Positions 24,127 to 37,964 of a DNA stretch of 64,000 nucleotides are shown here, in pieces (position 1 is the stretch's first letter; every line of letters starts with the position of its first letter). This DNA is from Rutidosis leptorrhynchoides. Its lineage: Eukaryota; Streptophyta; Magnoliopsida; Asterales; Asteraceae. Made by a program: the position numbers and the translations under genes. The DNA is taken from contig NC_092339.1 in NCBI RefSeq assembly GCF_046630445.1, positions 56,405,501 to 56,469,500 of the forward strand. Reading direction: 5' to 3'. Below the pieces are notes generated by a model, which saw only the letters and a program-made list of their open reading frames with translations, was not told the DNA's origin and did no database searches.

Positions 24127-24561
24127 GTAAGTCATGCTGAATTTCTAATGGAACGTGATGATTCACAGACCCTACCGTCATCATGTGTCATGTTACATAA
24201 CTCTTTCATTCTACTTAATCTCTAAACATATCACGGAAATATTTCCTTGATATTTCTATTCTTCCGTAATTCCAACAAATTGCTAATAAATCATGCTATT
24301 ACATTTTCTTTCTGATTAGAAGATTTTCTTTAAATTCCACGAATTCTGGAAATCAACCGTGACTACGTCAAAAGTTAAGACGAACCTTAATTTTATCATT
24401 TCACTCTTTTACGATAGCTTCACTCATACTCTTCGAGTAATCGAATTATTTTATCAATATTACTCAATGTTGATTAAACTCTATTTATCAACTCATATTC
24501 GTCATGAAAACATTTTTATTATTAACCATGACGACCTCGATCAAATTTCGGGACGAAATTT

Positions 24562-24578
24562 CTTTAACGGGTAGGTAC
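24562..24578 (+). promoter_or_regulatory. A2 polypurine-tract-like primer site
   Basis: CTTTAACGGGTAGGTAC ends at the base before the second LTR (TGTCACGACCC). Confidence 0.7.
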
Positions 24579-25451
24579 TGTCACGACCCGGAAAATTTCG
24601 ACTAATTTTGAACCAAACTCTTGATACGATTCATTATCTTTGACACGATAAGCAAAGTCTGTAAGGTTGAGTCTCAAAAACTTTGAACTATTTCCTATAT
24701 TCAATTGACCTTCGACTGTTCTCGACGATTCACGAATAACTTTTGTAAATAGATACATATATATGTGTGTGTATATAAATGTGTATATAAATACTACTTG
24801 AAAATATATAAAATAATATTTGTTTAAAAATATATAATATATATTTATGTGATAAAACTTGTTATTTAAAACTGATTATATAGAGAGAGAGAGTAAATGG
24901 AAAATGAATGATTACGAGGTTAATTGGCAAATGTCGATAACACTCGGTTGATGTTTTGTTAGTTTTAATATAGATATTGTACGTATTCATGAAGGATTGA
25001 AATAAAAGTTGAACGGTAAATCGATTACGAGGATTTTAGATTTGTTAAAATATTTTTACCTTTTAAAGTTTAAATATTAGTACTCCGTACATATAAATTG
25101 GAACATAAAATAAATAATTATTGAACCTTTTTGATCAGGTTTCAAACAGGTAATGAGTGAAATAATTAAATATATTTAAATTAAAAATTTGGGATTTTTA
25201 GGAACACTTTTATACGCTAACTGTTTAGCAATGGACACGTTATAGCCATTCGGGATAAAATTGTCAGCACATTAATACAAATTAAATGGATGCTTTACTA
25301 TGCCTTACTATTTGACACTGTTTTCCTTTTTCAATTAATCTCACACATGTTGATTATTATTATTAAAATATTGATTCTTATTATATTATTTTGATTATTT
25401 GCTCGGTGATTTAAGATTATAATTGAAGTATAGTGGGGGACAACTAACTCT

Positions 25452-25453
<2 letters not shown>

Positions 25454-25524
<71 letters not shown>
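25454..25524. repeat. (AT)n microsatellite
   Basis: AT run of about 70 bp in the A2 second LTR. Confidence 0.95.
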
Positions 25525-25527
<3 letters not shown>

Positions 25528-26820
25528 TGACTACCACCAATTTTTTTTGAAACTTGTACTTCTATTCCTATTTCCCTGAAGAACAAACCAAACATCTTAT
25601 TTTATTCTTTTGATTTACCATCTACGATCATCATCCATCACTGCTTTAATTTCGTTTGAAACAAGACATATTATAAAACCTATTAGCAAATCACTTTTCT
25701 GTTTTGATCTTCAACCCATAAAACGTAACCCACCATGAACTACCACATCCTAACCACCATCAAAAGACTCAACATCTTGTTGATATTCATGATTGCTCTT
25801 CGACCACCACAGCCCACACAATCCTATCGATTTCTTTTATGCTTCCATCGATGATCCACCATATAAGGACTGCTACAAAATTCACTATTTCTGTTTCCTA
25901 TTTTGAATACAAAATAAACGACCACAAGAGCAAATTACTACCTTTAAAATACTGAGATAGTAACTACTATCTTCTTTCATTGCATAAGCGTTATATTTCT
26001 GTTTTCTATCGAACCAACCACATCACCACCCTACCACAACCGTATGACCACTCCACTCATTCATCACCTCAACGACCACCACCATCAATACCTTCACGAC
26101 AACACCTATCATCACCACTAGGTATGCTACTGCACCTTCATTCCTATTTCTGGTTCTGACTGACACCCAACACCTCCCTTTCACCACCACTTGCACTCAA
26201 TTCTGCTGCTGCTATGAACTGCTGTTCTCCACCACCATAAACCACCTACAAACTTAGCTACTGCAGCTGCTATCTGCTTACCCTGGCAACGAAAATCAAC
26301 ACAAACAATCACCACATATTTGATGTTACTGCTAATCTGTTTATGTTCAACTAGGACACCAATAAAAACCGCTGAATTTACTGCTGCTGCCCTATTCTAA
26401 TTACGCTACTCATGTGAAGAAAACAATAATAATAAAGATGGTAATAACGATAATGAATGATGAGGGTGAATGATGATCGTGAAGTATGAAGATGATGAGT
26501 CCGTAATATAGTGAGACTATGATGATAATGAATCGAGTAAATAAAGATGATGTAGGAGATTAAAAAAAATTTGATTGATTGAGCTGTGATATTTTTTTTG
26601 AACTAAATGACCCGTGTTCCTTTTTCTTGATTGAGCCACGGTCTAAACTTTCTATTGGGCTGAGATTTGTATTTCCATTTGGGCTGAAGATCTAGTTTTG
26701 TTAACCCCCGAAGATTGCAGCAACAGATCGAATTACTTTTGGGGTTTAGATTTATGAATGGGTTGTAAATTTTGAGTTAAAATAATTAAAACTCCTAATT
26801 AAATTAGAAAAACAATAAGC

Positions 26821-26884
26821 AGATCCATGGTCTAGAGTGTTGGGGTTAAGCGATAGGTCTCGGGTTCGAGCCTGGTCTTGAGCA
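26821..26884 (+). other. tRNA-like sequence in A2 second LTR
   Basis: The same A box (26828) and B box (26862) as at 19741-19803, next to the ATT tract. Confidence 0.7.
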
Positions 26885-26935
26885 ATCTTTTTAGAAAAGC
26901 ATTTTTTTAAAGGTATACACTTTAATTTTCATTTC

Positions 26936-27124
<189 letters not shown>

Positions 27125-27341
27125 CAATATCATTAATATTAAAAATTACTATGGTTATGAGGATAAAGGTTTTAAATATATTGTATTATTAAAATTTATC
27201 ATTTTTATTAAAATTAGTATTTTTATAAAAAATTGTTATTATTATTATAATTATTAGTAGTATCGTTATTTTTACTATTATAAGTATGATCATTTTTATT
27301 ATTATTATTTTTATGTTATCATAACAAATAAACATCTCTAG

Positions 27342-27342
<1 letters not shown>

Positions 27343-27409
<67 letters not shown>
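27343..27409. repeat. (AT)n microsatellite
   Basis: AT run in the A2 second LTR. Confidence 0.95.
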
Positions 27410-27414
<5 letters not shown>

Positions 27415-28272
27415 GATATTAATATAATTAAGTATGAAAACATTTATACATTGTACTATATAATATATAAAATAGATATATTCAAATCAATAATTAACAT
27501 AACTTAAAACTTTAGTTGTTCGATTATAAGTATAAGTGTTAATATATATATATACTTAATATAGGTTCGTGAATCCAAGACCAATCCTACACTTGTTAAG
27601 TGTCATCATATGTATTTTTACTACAAAATACAGTATGGTGAGTTTCATTTGCTCCCTTTTTAATTGCTTTTGTAATATATATTTTTGGGCTGAGAATACA
27701 TGCGCTGCTTTTATAAATATTTACGAAATAGACACAAGTACTTAAAAATATATTCTACATTGAGTTGTACCACTGGCATATTTTCCCGTAGCTTGGTAAC
27801 TACTATTTACATAGGTATTGTAAATGCGAATCCTGTTGATAGATCTATCGGGCTTGACAACCCCAACCGGGCTGGACGACCAGTATTCAACGGTTGCACA
27901 GTACTTCGTTTTGGTGACTATACTTGGTACGGTGTAGTGAGATTTCATAATAAAGGGAATATGCGACGTTGATTAAATGTTAAGTATGGTTACCAAGTGC
28001 TCAACCACCTAGAATATTTTTATTAAATTGTTATGTATATGAAATCTTGTGGTCTATTATTATATTGAAATGATTGTTAGGATAAACCTATGAACTCACC
28101 AATATTTTGGTTGACACTTTTAAGCATGTTTATTCTCAGGTACGAATTAAGTCTTCTGCTGTGCATCTGCTCATATTACATGGAGTCATTCATGGCATAA
28201 TTAGGACAACACCTCGCAATAGGACCAATGTTGATGACTTCGTCCAGGTGGATAAGGACGGGTCTTTACAGG

Positions 28273-28284
28273 TGGTATCAGAGC
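28273..28284 (+). promoter_or_regulatory. A2 primer-binding site, second copy
   Basis: TGGTATCAGAGC two bases after the second LTR. Confidence 0.88.
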
Positions 28285-28655
28285 GTTAGTCCTAGTGAAC
28301 CAGGTCTTGCATTAGTGTGTCTAACTGATAGTTGTTAAGATGCATTAGCGAGTCTGGACTTCGACCTTAGCCGCATATTATAAGTTTTGTTTATCATTTC
28401 TTGTCGGAAATTACTTTCTTATCATCCTTAAGTTTAGACACATCTTATTGCCACTATTGCATCGATAGTGTATAGACAAAATTTGTATCTTAGCGTATCT
28501 GTTACTGTAGACTTTGCCTGACAGTTTCCGTAGATTCCTCCGTAACTTATGGTATTTTAGTATTATATATGCATATGTAAATTATGTATTGTAGGGTACT
28601 AATCTACATCCTATAATCTATTTCTTATCAAAAATCCTTCATATGATCGTACGAG

Positions 28656-29151
28656 ATGAATCCCTCAACCAGTTCGAATTCCTCGGATTTCGACAGCTAT
28701 TCCGATATGGAGTTTCACCTAAGCTCCGAAATCAGTGTCACCAGAATGAATCAACCAATTCATCTGATGGGTTCATATCCTACTCAATCATTGGAGACAA
28801 AAAGAAGGTGATCCTTTCCATCAACCAAATTCACCTCTTGGCAGTGAACCTGAAGCACTTACCGACGAACCTGTTTGAGATACTGTTTTCTCACTCATTT
28901 CCCAAATATCTCGCCACGATTATATTCTATCTAAAATTCTAAACCTTATTCATCCGTTCGTTCCGACCGACAATCATCTTGGAGTAATGGAAGAAGTCAA
29001 CGAGCTTCGCACTCGATTAATAAATTTGGAGAATATGGTGCAAAATTTACCAGCTTCAGCAACATCACCAGTACCAACAGTACCATCAGCAACAGCACCA
29101 GTATCATCAATAATCCATGCCTCAACACCTCATTCTGTACCTCAAGCGTAA
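28656..29151 (+). pseudogene. Family A ORF1, A2 second copy, frameshifted
   Basis: Nearly identical to the copy 7,007 bp upstream, with the same frameshift before LLNHW and the same TGA (28876-28878). The shared lesions show that the protein was already lost before the array formed. Confidence 0.6.
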
Positions 29152-30796
29152 TCATCGTTCTACATGATGATCTACATCATTTATCCCCGTTCGACATGGC
29201 GATTAAGTAATCTCTAAAGTTTTGAAGATTATCCATTCTAGTTCTAACGGTAAATCAAATGAGATTAATATTATGTTAACTCATTAAATCCATGATTACA
29301 TCTGAAGAAAATATATATGTATATATTTTTTCATAAAGATTATAATTAAAAATTCTTTTGTACAAACTGTTAATGGTGAAAATATTTTAACGGGTAGGTA
29401 ATACCCGAGGAATATTTAGATTTCACACTAATAAGTTACACTGTACATTCTTCGAATCTGATTCAACAGTCATTTACTATCCTACTTACATTCACCGATA
29501 TACAAATCCATTCACCACGAAATAACCATTTTCATCCAATTTCATATTTGAATTTTGATTTATCAGAATCCAACAAGTGGCATAATGAAGAAAACATTTG
29601 ACAAAATATAATTTGTTAGAAACAAACAAATTAACTATGAGAAATTTTGTTAAGAAACCACGCTAACTGTTCCTAGCTAATTGTTCCTAGCTAACTGATT
29701 ACATTTTATTTATCGCAATTTAATTATCGCAATTTACATTCTCGCAATTTTATTTATCGTCATTTAATTTCTGTTATTTACTTTACGCACTTTATTTATC
29801 GTTATTTAATTTCTGTTTTTTATTTTATGCACTTTAAATATCGGGACACGTATACAAGGTTTTGACATATCATACTGACGTATTTATATATATTATTTGG
29901 AATAACCATAGACACTCTATATGCAGTAATGATCGAGTTCTGTATACATGGTTGAGGTTGATTCTACAATAATATATATAATTTGAGTTGTGATCGAGTC
30001 TGAGACATGTACACGGGTCACGATACGTATTAATTAATTCGAATATTATAAATTAAATTATATATGAATTATTGGACTGTTAACTGTGGACTATCAAGAT
30101 TGGACAGTTAAAAATGAATTAAAATATTGATTATAACATATGAAACTAAACAATTATTCAAGTTTGCCACTTGATTTCATCTTAAACATCATTTGAATCT
30201 CGACGATTCCAATCCATGTTCAAACCTTTCATAATTCTTGAAAACACCTCGATCGAGAGGATGAACTAGCCGCACATCATCTACGGAAGAAAAGATTGAT
30301 GCATATAGTTATGCACCTGAAAAACTCTCGAAAACTGAGTAAATGTTTAACACGTAGCTGTGTTAATTCCTTTAGTGTTATTATTACCCAAAATAATTTG
30401 GTAATCTCTTTCAAAGTAGCAAATTTTGTCACAGCTTCAGCAAGTCAACTCCGACTTTTCATCCGAAACAACCTTATTATAACCTTGATATATATGCGTA
30501 CTCTTTATTGTTACTGGGGGACCTTTTATATTCCACCATATTACCATCAGCGTTTAATCATCTAAAAACACAAGTCTCCTGAAACCACCTCGGTTTGATA
30601 ACCGATGACCCAGATCCATTAACTTTGAAAAGGCTGACGAAGCAACATGTTGTAGATGGTCATAATGGCCAAAAGTTGATAATAAAGAAGGAAGTGTTTG
30701 GAACGCTCGATAGAAAATTTGGTACTGAAAATCGGATTGAGCACACCATGAAGGAAACAAAGAACAAATACAAGGACCAAACCCTATATTCAAAGA

Positions 30797-30870
30797 ATCC
30801 AGGTAATTCTGAATCCGATGAAATCTTTAGATATTATCCTGCTCCGAAATCTTTAGAATCCAGGTAATTC
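30797..30870 (+). other. filler-DNA deletion junction
   Basis: After ATCCTGCTCCG the sequence repeats AAATCTTTAG and then AATCCAGGTAATTCT, both present 30-60 bp upstream in the opposite order, before unrelated sequence begins. This is the signature of end-joining with templated insertions and it marks the truncation of the A2 array. Confidence 0.7.
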
Positions 30871-31071
30871 TCATCAAAATACTAAATTATTGATAATAAT
30901 ACTAATAGTAATTAGATTTAATAATAATTTTTATAATAATAACAGTGATAATAGTAGTGAAATTAATAATTCATTTAAATTGTAACTTAATCATTTTCAT
31001 AATAGAATTTGTATCTATAATCTTATATTTATAACCCTAGTAATAATAATAAAATAATAATAATAATAATG

Positions 31072-31123
<52 letters not shown>

Positions 31124-32030
31124 TAAAAGATTATTATACCATCATCACCATCATGTCGTTGTTTAACATAATTGACATCATGATCATCGATCATCATCTT
31201 CATAACCGTATCATCTTCATTATCTATCAACATCATCATTAATCCAATTCCACCACGATATAATCATGATTTTTATCATAATCATTTCGTCTCCGTTATC
31301 ACCAACATCATCTCTCGTCTCACCATCATTCGTTCGAAAACAGAAACAAACATTGTGGCAGAAGAATAATCGACCCAATATCTATTGGGCTTGGCCTTAT
31401 ACGAACGACCCACTATCAAAAAGAATTTAACAAGGCTTAATTGAAGTTTATTAGCCCAATTATATTATTAGACATGTTAAGGCCCAACAATTAAAATAGG
31501 CCCAAGAGCATTTAATCTAGTCCACTACTGATTAAGTCCAATACTTGTGGGGTTTGTGGTACGGTTCGACAAAATTAAAAGGACATCACCAAGCGTAACA
31601 GTGAACGGCCACATCCCAATCCCTCATCGTATCATCATCCTTAATTTCATCATCATGATCGCTTATCACGTTCATCACCATCTTCATAATACAGTTTCAT
31701 CATCACCATCATCTTATCATTACATCATCATTCTATCATCATCCATAACTATCATCTCGCATCATCATTGTCATGTATTAACATGATTATTATCATCCTC
31801 GACATCATAATCCTATCATCAACTAATCATCATCGTATTATCACCTCATCATCATCGTAGTTCTAGCAGAACAAAGGAAACAGAAATAGTAAAACAGCAA
31901 ATAGCAACGACAACAGTATAATTGATATCAAATTATGCATATCGTGTGATGTGTACGAGGATCGTGTAATTCTGTCATCGAAATACGCGGAACGTGTAGC
32001 TGTGTACGCGAATCGCGTAATGTTTTGGCA
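30871..32030 (-). repeat. S-type LTR fragment, left part
   Basis: AAT-rich sequence, then a degenerate CATCAT-rich tract (about 31140-31860) and plant intergenic-type sequence. The composition and order resemble the middle of solo LTR S1 read on the minus strand. It is interrupted by S2 and appears to continue at 36937. No gene is supported; the open frames at 31015-31239, 31547-31786 and 31863-32126 follow the repeats. Confidence 0.45.
31040..31121. repeat. (AAT)n microsatellite
   Basis: AAT run with a few AAAT and GAT interruptions. Confidence 0.9.
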
Positions 32031-32035
32031 CAAAT
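32031..32035. repeat. target-site duplication CAAAT (left) of S2
   Basis: CAAAT is repeated at 36932-36936. Confidence 0.88.
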
Positions 32036-33366
32036 TGTAGTGACCCGTCCTAATCCACCTGGACGAAGTCTTCAACAGCTGGTCCCATTGCGAGGTACTG
32101 ACATCTATATGCCATGAACGACTCAATGTAATATCTTTAAAATGAGCAAATGCACAGAGAAGATTTCTTTCAGACCTGAGAATATATATGTTTTAAAAGT
32201 GTCAACCAAAATGTTGGTGAGTTCACAGGTTTATCGTAAACAATAAAATTCAGTGATTTTGATAGACCACAAGGTTTCAAATATTTAACCATACACATAA
32301 CCTGTGTATAAAATCATTTTTCATAAATGCTTGGTAGAGTAGGTTCGTATCCTTTTCTCCCCCGTAGGTTGCCTTGCGATATTTAATAACCATACACTCG
32401 CAAGTGTGCAAAATCACATACACATAACCTGTGTATAAAATCATTCTCTCTATAACCTTGCTTGGTAACCGACCTTAACATTTAATACGCATAAAGAATA
32501 TCCCCAAAATAGAATCATTTTTGTCTGTATAAATATATAGTCCTCGAAGTACTAAACACCACGCCCACTAGTTCTACTGTCTAGTGAACATTCTAGGTGG
32601 GGGTGTTAAACCCGGTAGCTACCTTTAGGATTCGCGTCAATTAGTGGTAATTATAACGTTCAACTAATTCTTAGGTTACCGAGCTATAATAATCAGGGGG
32701 AATATTCACGTCAATTAGTGGCAATTATAACGTCCAACTAATTCATTAGAGGAATGTTTTGCTTGTGTCTATCATGTCAAACATTTATAAAAGTATTTCA
32801 TGTATTCTCAGTCCCAAAGATATATATTGCAAAAGCATTTAATAAAAAGGGATCAAATGAACTCACGATATGATATTTTGTAGTAAAAATATGCATACGA
32901 CGGAACTGAACAATGCAAGGTTGGCCTCGGATTCACGAACCTATATCAATTTTATATATTAAAACATATAATAATATTCAAAAAAGTTTATGTATTAATA
33001 TTATTAATATATTCGTTATATTAATAATTTATATGTTATTTACTATTATTATATAATGTATTAAGAATTAAGATTAATATTTATATATATAATCATATTA
33101 CTATCTACAATGTATAATACATTTATATATATTATGTAACACTTAATTTTTATTATACACAAATAACATTTTGATTAGCAATACAAAAGTATGTAATATT
33201 AGTTTAGCTATGTGATAAATATATTTTTTATATAAATATCATTTGTTTGATAAAATAATAATTTTATATTATTAATAATAATAACAATAAATAGTGATAA
33301 TAATAATATTGATAATAGTAATAATAATAATAACAATTATATAGTAATATTTGTAATAATAATAAA

Positions 33367-33382
33367 AATAATAATAATAATA

Positions 33383-33447
<65 letters not shown>
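33367..33447. repeat. (AAT)n microsatellite in S2
   Basis: AAT run of about 80 bp beside the tRNA-like unit, the same relation as in S1. Confidence 0.95.
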
Positions 33448-33452
<5 letters not shown>

Positions 33453-33504
33453 AATAATAAAAATGCTACCTTCATGAAACAAGCTTTAAAAAAAAATAAA
33501 CGCC

Positions 33505-33562
33505 ACTGCCCAGGCTCAGACTCAAGACCTCCCGCTTAAACCAAGTCTTGCCTAACCATTAC
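33505..33562 (-). other. degraded tRNA-like sequence in S2
   Basis: The minus strand has a recognisable unit homologous to 10885-10945, but the B box has decayed to GAGTCTGAGCC. Confidence 0.5.
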
Positions 33563-36480
33563 TCTGTTTCCTATTTTCTGTTTTAATATGGATTTTAATT
33601 TCTTTTATCCCATATTTCCCTTTCTTCTTCTTTACCAAAATCCATTTAATCTCTTCATTATCATCATCTAATATCGATAGCATTAACTTGAATATAACCT
33701 AATCCTTATCATGATCATTATCATGTATCTTCATCCCATCATTGTTTTCGATTATCAAATCACCACATCATATATATTCCGTTTAATCATCATTATCGAT
33801 CATGTAACATTACCATTGTAATATCACCATTGTTAATGAAAGGTGTTTGGTTTTTATGGTTAGACAGCAACAGCTACAATAGCTGTAGCAGCACGTTCAG
33901 TAGCAATAGAAGTAGTAGGTTTATGATGGTTCTTTTCGGACAGAAAAACCGTATAGCCACTGCAAATGAAAACAGTATATCTTCCTCCTCCATTTTCTAT
34001 ATTACCCATCATCTCTTCTTATTACCTAATCATCATCATCAGACATCAAGAACGAAAAAAATAAAAACATGATGGCCTGATCGATTTAAACAGAAACTGA
34101 TAGGGTTTGCAAATTCGTGGCCCATGATGCCTCACGAGCCCAATAGCAATCCGATACAAAAACAGGCTGACCCAATAACATCTCATTTATAGCCCAATAA
34201 TGAGGATGTGCGATGTATTTTAGGATCCAAGAAAAAAAACAACACGTTCCTATCTAGACATCTCCAAATGGTTATTTTAATCAATCTACAATAATCAATC
34301 AATGATTCGTTTACTTTTCACTCGACTGGAGTTATTTGATTTATATTTGTCGGCCATCAGCAATAAAAGGAACGTGCCATCATTTAATTTTCTTTATTAT
34401 AAATATCATCATAATCACTCAACTAATAGTTACCATCTTCTTCCTTTCATCACCATGATCCTCATCACAACTCTTGTTGTTTCAGAAACGAAGAAAGAAA
34501 AGAAAATGCAGCTGCAAGTGCATCGACAGGTTTTGATCATGATGATCTGTGAAGGCTGGAATCCAAACAGAAGGAGAAAGAAATAGATTGGTTGGCTCGT
34601 TTAAAACAAAAATATGCAACAGCGCTGATTTGAAGAAAAAAAATATAAAAGGGTTTCGATCATAAAGTTAGTGAAACGGGTTGTTGATTATGGTGATCGA
34701 TTAGGGTGTTTGCTTGTGGTGGGTGGTTCATCAAATGAAGAGAAATAAAGATATGACAAGGGTGGTGGTAACCGATTGTGGTTGTGTCGGGTTGATGGTG
34801 GTAGTCAACCGAGAGGCATGGTCACGGTTGAGTTATAATCAGGTGTAAGTTTAATGCACATATACGTAAACGTTCTCGTGTACACATAGAGAAAGTGGTT
34901 TGATTGTCCTTGCATTTTAACTAGAAAGAAAGAGTAGAAGAGTAAGGGTTCGTGTTGTGGTTTGCGATTGATTTTCATCATAATCCGGCGAGAGAGGTAT
35001 TGAGAGAAGTGGTGATTAGGCGATGGAGATGATATGGTAACCAGTGGTGATTGTTGTAGGTTGAAGAAGGTGGTCGAATGGCGAATAAAAGTGACAGTAA
35101 TTGTAAGTGATAATGTATCTTAATATTTGTGTTTGATTTTCTAATTTCAGTGAGGATTGGGTTTTGTTTCTCTCCCTCTCTCTCTTTAACTCTCTAATAG
35201 AAGTAGTGATTTTATACCTGTAAGTGAATGATTATGATAGAACTCCAATGTACGATCGATTTGGTTTGTAGTGCAGCTATGGTCGACAAGATATTCGAGA
35301 ACTAAGAAGAAGATAAGGAAAATAGAAAAGTTAGGGATTGAAAGAGATTCGTACGCTTTAACTGTTATTGACAGCTAACAAATTTTGTATATGTCTGTTT
35401 GATTTCTTTTCTCCTCCATTCGAATTGCAGTAAGGTAATTTTATAGAGTGTAAGTATATGATGGATGCAGTAACAAGATTGTCTGTAGTGGTGATATGGG
35501 ATCGACAGGAAGAATCGATCAAAAGAAGAAATCAAAAGAAAAATATCAAAATGAATAAAGCTGATCACGATATCTAACAGAATTGTATTATCTGTCTGTA
35601 TGATAATAGTGATCGATTTTGTTTGTAATGAGGTTTGATTTCGACTGGTAGCGGATTGCAGACAAGAAGAATCAATCAGAAGAGATAAAAAACTATAAAA
35701 GTTAAATGTGATTTTCAACTGAATTTGTATCTTTCTATAAGTGAATTTGTTATTTAGATTAGAAGCAGTCGACAGAATATTTTAAGCAGGAAGATAAATA
35801 AAAATAAATAAAAGCAATTCATGATTTTCAATTGATTTGTACGAGATGATATTGATGTATAACAATCTAGGAGACATAAAACAAAATTAGATATAGTTTG
35901 ATTAGGATGTAAAACTGATTCCAGATATATATCTGATTCTATGTAATCAGTAATAAATAAATAAGTATATTATTAATAATAATAATATTAATAATAATTA
36001 TATAAATAATAATAATAACAATTAATAATAACAATATTAACAACAATGATAATAATAATAATGAAAATGTTAATAATAATATTATTATTAATGATACTAA
36101 ATAGTAAATTGTATTATTTTCTAATAATAATAATAATAACTATAATAATAATAATTTTCAATGATAATATTAATAATAATTATAAAAGTAATAATAATAA
36201 TGCTAGAAATGATTGTAGTAATAATATCTAATAATAATAATAATATAACAATTTACATGTATCTAATTTCATCTCTATGTATTATATATTCAGAAATAAT
36301 AATATTAATAATACAGATATTAATATTAATATTAATATTTTTAATAATAATAATGAAAGTAATAATAACAATATTAATAACTATATCTTAACTTGTAATT
36401 ACTTTTGATATATTAATGTTACAATTTATTGTTTATGTAATGTTTACTAATTATATAATATATACTTGGATATTTATACA

Positions 36481-36483
<3 letters not shown>

Positions 36484-36554
<71 letters not shown>
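36484..36554. repeat. (AT)n microsatellite
   Basis: AT run in S2. Confidence 0.95.
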
Positions 36555-36556
<2 letters not shown>

Positions 36557-36709
36557 CAATATACATTTAATAATAATTATACGTAGACATCATATCTATT
36601 TATATATAGATTCATTTTAAATTACAACACAATTATTTTTTTTAACTTACATATTTAATTCTAATGCTTAAATTATATTTTATTATTTCTAATTACCATA
36701 TATACTTAC

Positions 36710-36711
<2 letters not shown>

Positions 36712-36762
<51 letters not shown>
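36712..36762. repeat. (AT)n microsatellite
   Basis: AT run in S2, near its 5' terminus on the minus strand. Confidence 0.95.
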
Positions 36763-36764
<2 letters not shown>

Positions 36765-36931
36765 AACAATTGTTCGTGAATCGTCAGGAACAGTCGAAGG
36801 TTAAATGAATTCATGAAAACAGTTCAAAAATTTAGAGACTTAACATTACAGACTTTTCTTATCGTGTCAAAAATATAATATCGTATCGAGAGTTTGGTTT
36901 AAAATTAGTTGAAAATTTCTGGGTCATTACA

Positions 36932-36936
36932 CAAAT
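36932..36936. repeat. target-site duplication CAAAT (right) of S2
   Basis: Right-hand copy, partner of 32031-32035. Confidence 0.88.
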
Positions 36937-37262
36937 ACTGGAGCATCGTCATCTTCACATTTAATTTTCGTTTAAAACAGAAACATCGCAGGTGGTGGCG
37001 GTTATGGTGATTCAGGTAGTGAAGTGGTGATCGGTGGTGGTGTTAAAAGGTGGTGAGACGATGGTTGATCGAAGAAATGATGAAGGTGGTTGCGGTATTG
37101 GTGGGTTCGATCGAAAACAAGGACATTAGAGAGATAGATGGTTCGATCAAAAAGAAAGCTGCAGCAGTGAATTGATTTGGGTGAAGGTGGTGATGGCTTT
37201 ACGAAGGCGATGGTGGTCGAAGGTGAATCAAAGTGGTCTTTGGTGGTTGACAGTGCTCCAAA
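36937..37262 (-). repeat. S-type LTR fragment, right part
   Basis: GGTGGT-rich sequence with CGATCG-like motifs comparable to 11640-12110 in S1. It is taken as the continuation of 30871-32030 beyond S2. The right border with the Athila-like LTR is approximate. The overlapping frames 37002-37427 and 37172-37354 are not supported as genes. Confidence 0.4.
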
Positions 37263-37735
37263 TGAACATATATTTAGGTGCAATATCCTTCCAATATATA
37301 AAGCTTTTAGTTGCAATTGTTCTATTTTTATGGAATAATCGTTTAAATAAATAAGTGCGAAGACAAAAGACAGAATCGACGATTTGAAGACGCAAATGAC
37401 CAAAAAGCTAAAAAGTACAAAGCACAATCCAAGTGGTTCAATTTATTGATGAGAAACACCTAAATATGACAAGAGTACAAGCTGCAAAACGCAAAGTACA
37501 AGGTATCTAAGCATACAAAAAAGCTTTCGAAAATTCGAAACTGAGACATAGACCGAGCATCAACGTACAACTCAACGGAGCTAAAATTACAAGTCAACTA
37601 TGCACAAGAATATAATATAATATATATATATATATATAATTATATGAAATTATATATTATTATATTATTATTATATTATATATTATAATATTCAGCAGCC
37701 CACGTTTAACTCAATTTGGTGAGCTGGAATCTGAA

Positions 37736-37817
37736 GCTCCACACTCGAGGAGCTGTAAGGCACAAAAGTACCGCACTCGCGGAGCTGTACAGTTCAAAGT
37801 GGTCCTTTTATAAAAGC
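37736..37817 (+). promoter_or_regulatory. Athila-like LTR promoter module: two palindromes plus TATA
   Basis: GCTCCACACTCGAGGAGC (37736-37753) and CCGCACTCGCGGAGC (from 37771) are imperfect palindromes 25-60 bp upstream of TTTATAAAAGCTC. The same arrangement recurs in the A4 LTRs. Promoter function is inferred from the TATA box and its place in the LTR. Confidence 0.5.
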
Positions 37818-37874
37818 TCACGCATTCTGCTCGAATTCTGCATCCCTTTTTCACTCAATCTCTCTATCTATATA

Positions 37875-37876
<2 letters not shown>

Positions 37877-37952
<76 letters not shown>
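37877..37952. repeat. (AT)n microsatellite
   Basis: AT run about 60 bp downstream of the inferred TATA box. Confidence 0.95.

Positions 37953-37964
<12 letters not shown>

Larger units (their letters stand above)
21265..24578 (+). other. A2 first internal region
   Basis: 3,314 bp. It holds the PBS (21267-21278), a broken ORF1 (21649-22144), an internal PPT-like tract (22379-22401), a duplicated ATTTCTGTTATTTA-type block (about 22690-22830), a conserved inverted repeat (24088-24126) and a 3' PPT (24562-24578). A conserved short open frame at 23602-23865 has counterparts in A1, in the second internal region and, degraded, in A4, but its coding status is doubtful. Confidence 0.75.
28271..30848 (+). 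other. A2 second internal region, 3'-truncated
   Basis: Colinear with 21265-23850 and then broken off at 30848. It holds a PBS (28273-28284), a broken ORF1 (28656-29151), an internal PPT-like tract (about 29388-29408) and the short open frame at 30595-30867, which crosses the junction. The last 0.7 kb of the internal region, the inverted repeat and the 3' PPT are missing. Confidence 0.8.
32036..36931 (-). mobile_element. Solo LTR S2
   Basis: 4,896 bp between CAAAT duplications. On the minus strand it starts TGTAATGACCC and ends GGGTCACTACA, and it has no PBS, PPT or internal region, so it is a solo LTR. It is homologous to S1 at both ends and through the block with TAGCTACCTTTAGGATTCG. It contains a degraded tRNA-like unit (33505-33562), an AAT run (33367-33447), AT runs (36484-36554, 36712-36762) and a CATCAT-rich tract (about 33650-34060). 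The open frames inside (33830-34072, 34302-34586, 35365-35718, 36046-36391) show no recognisable domains. Confidence 0.85.
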
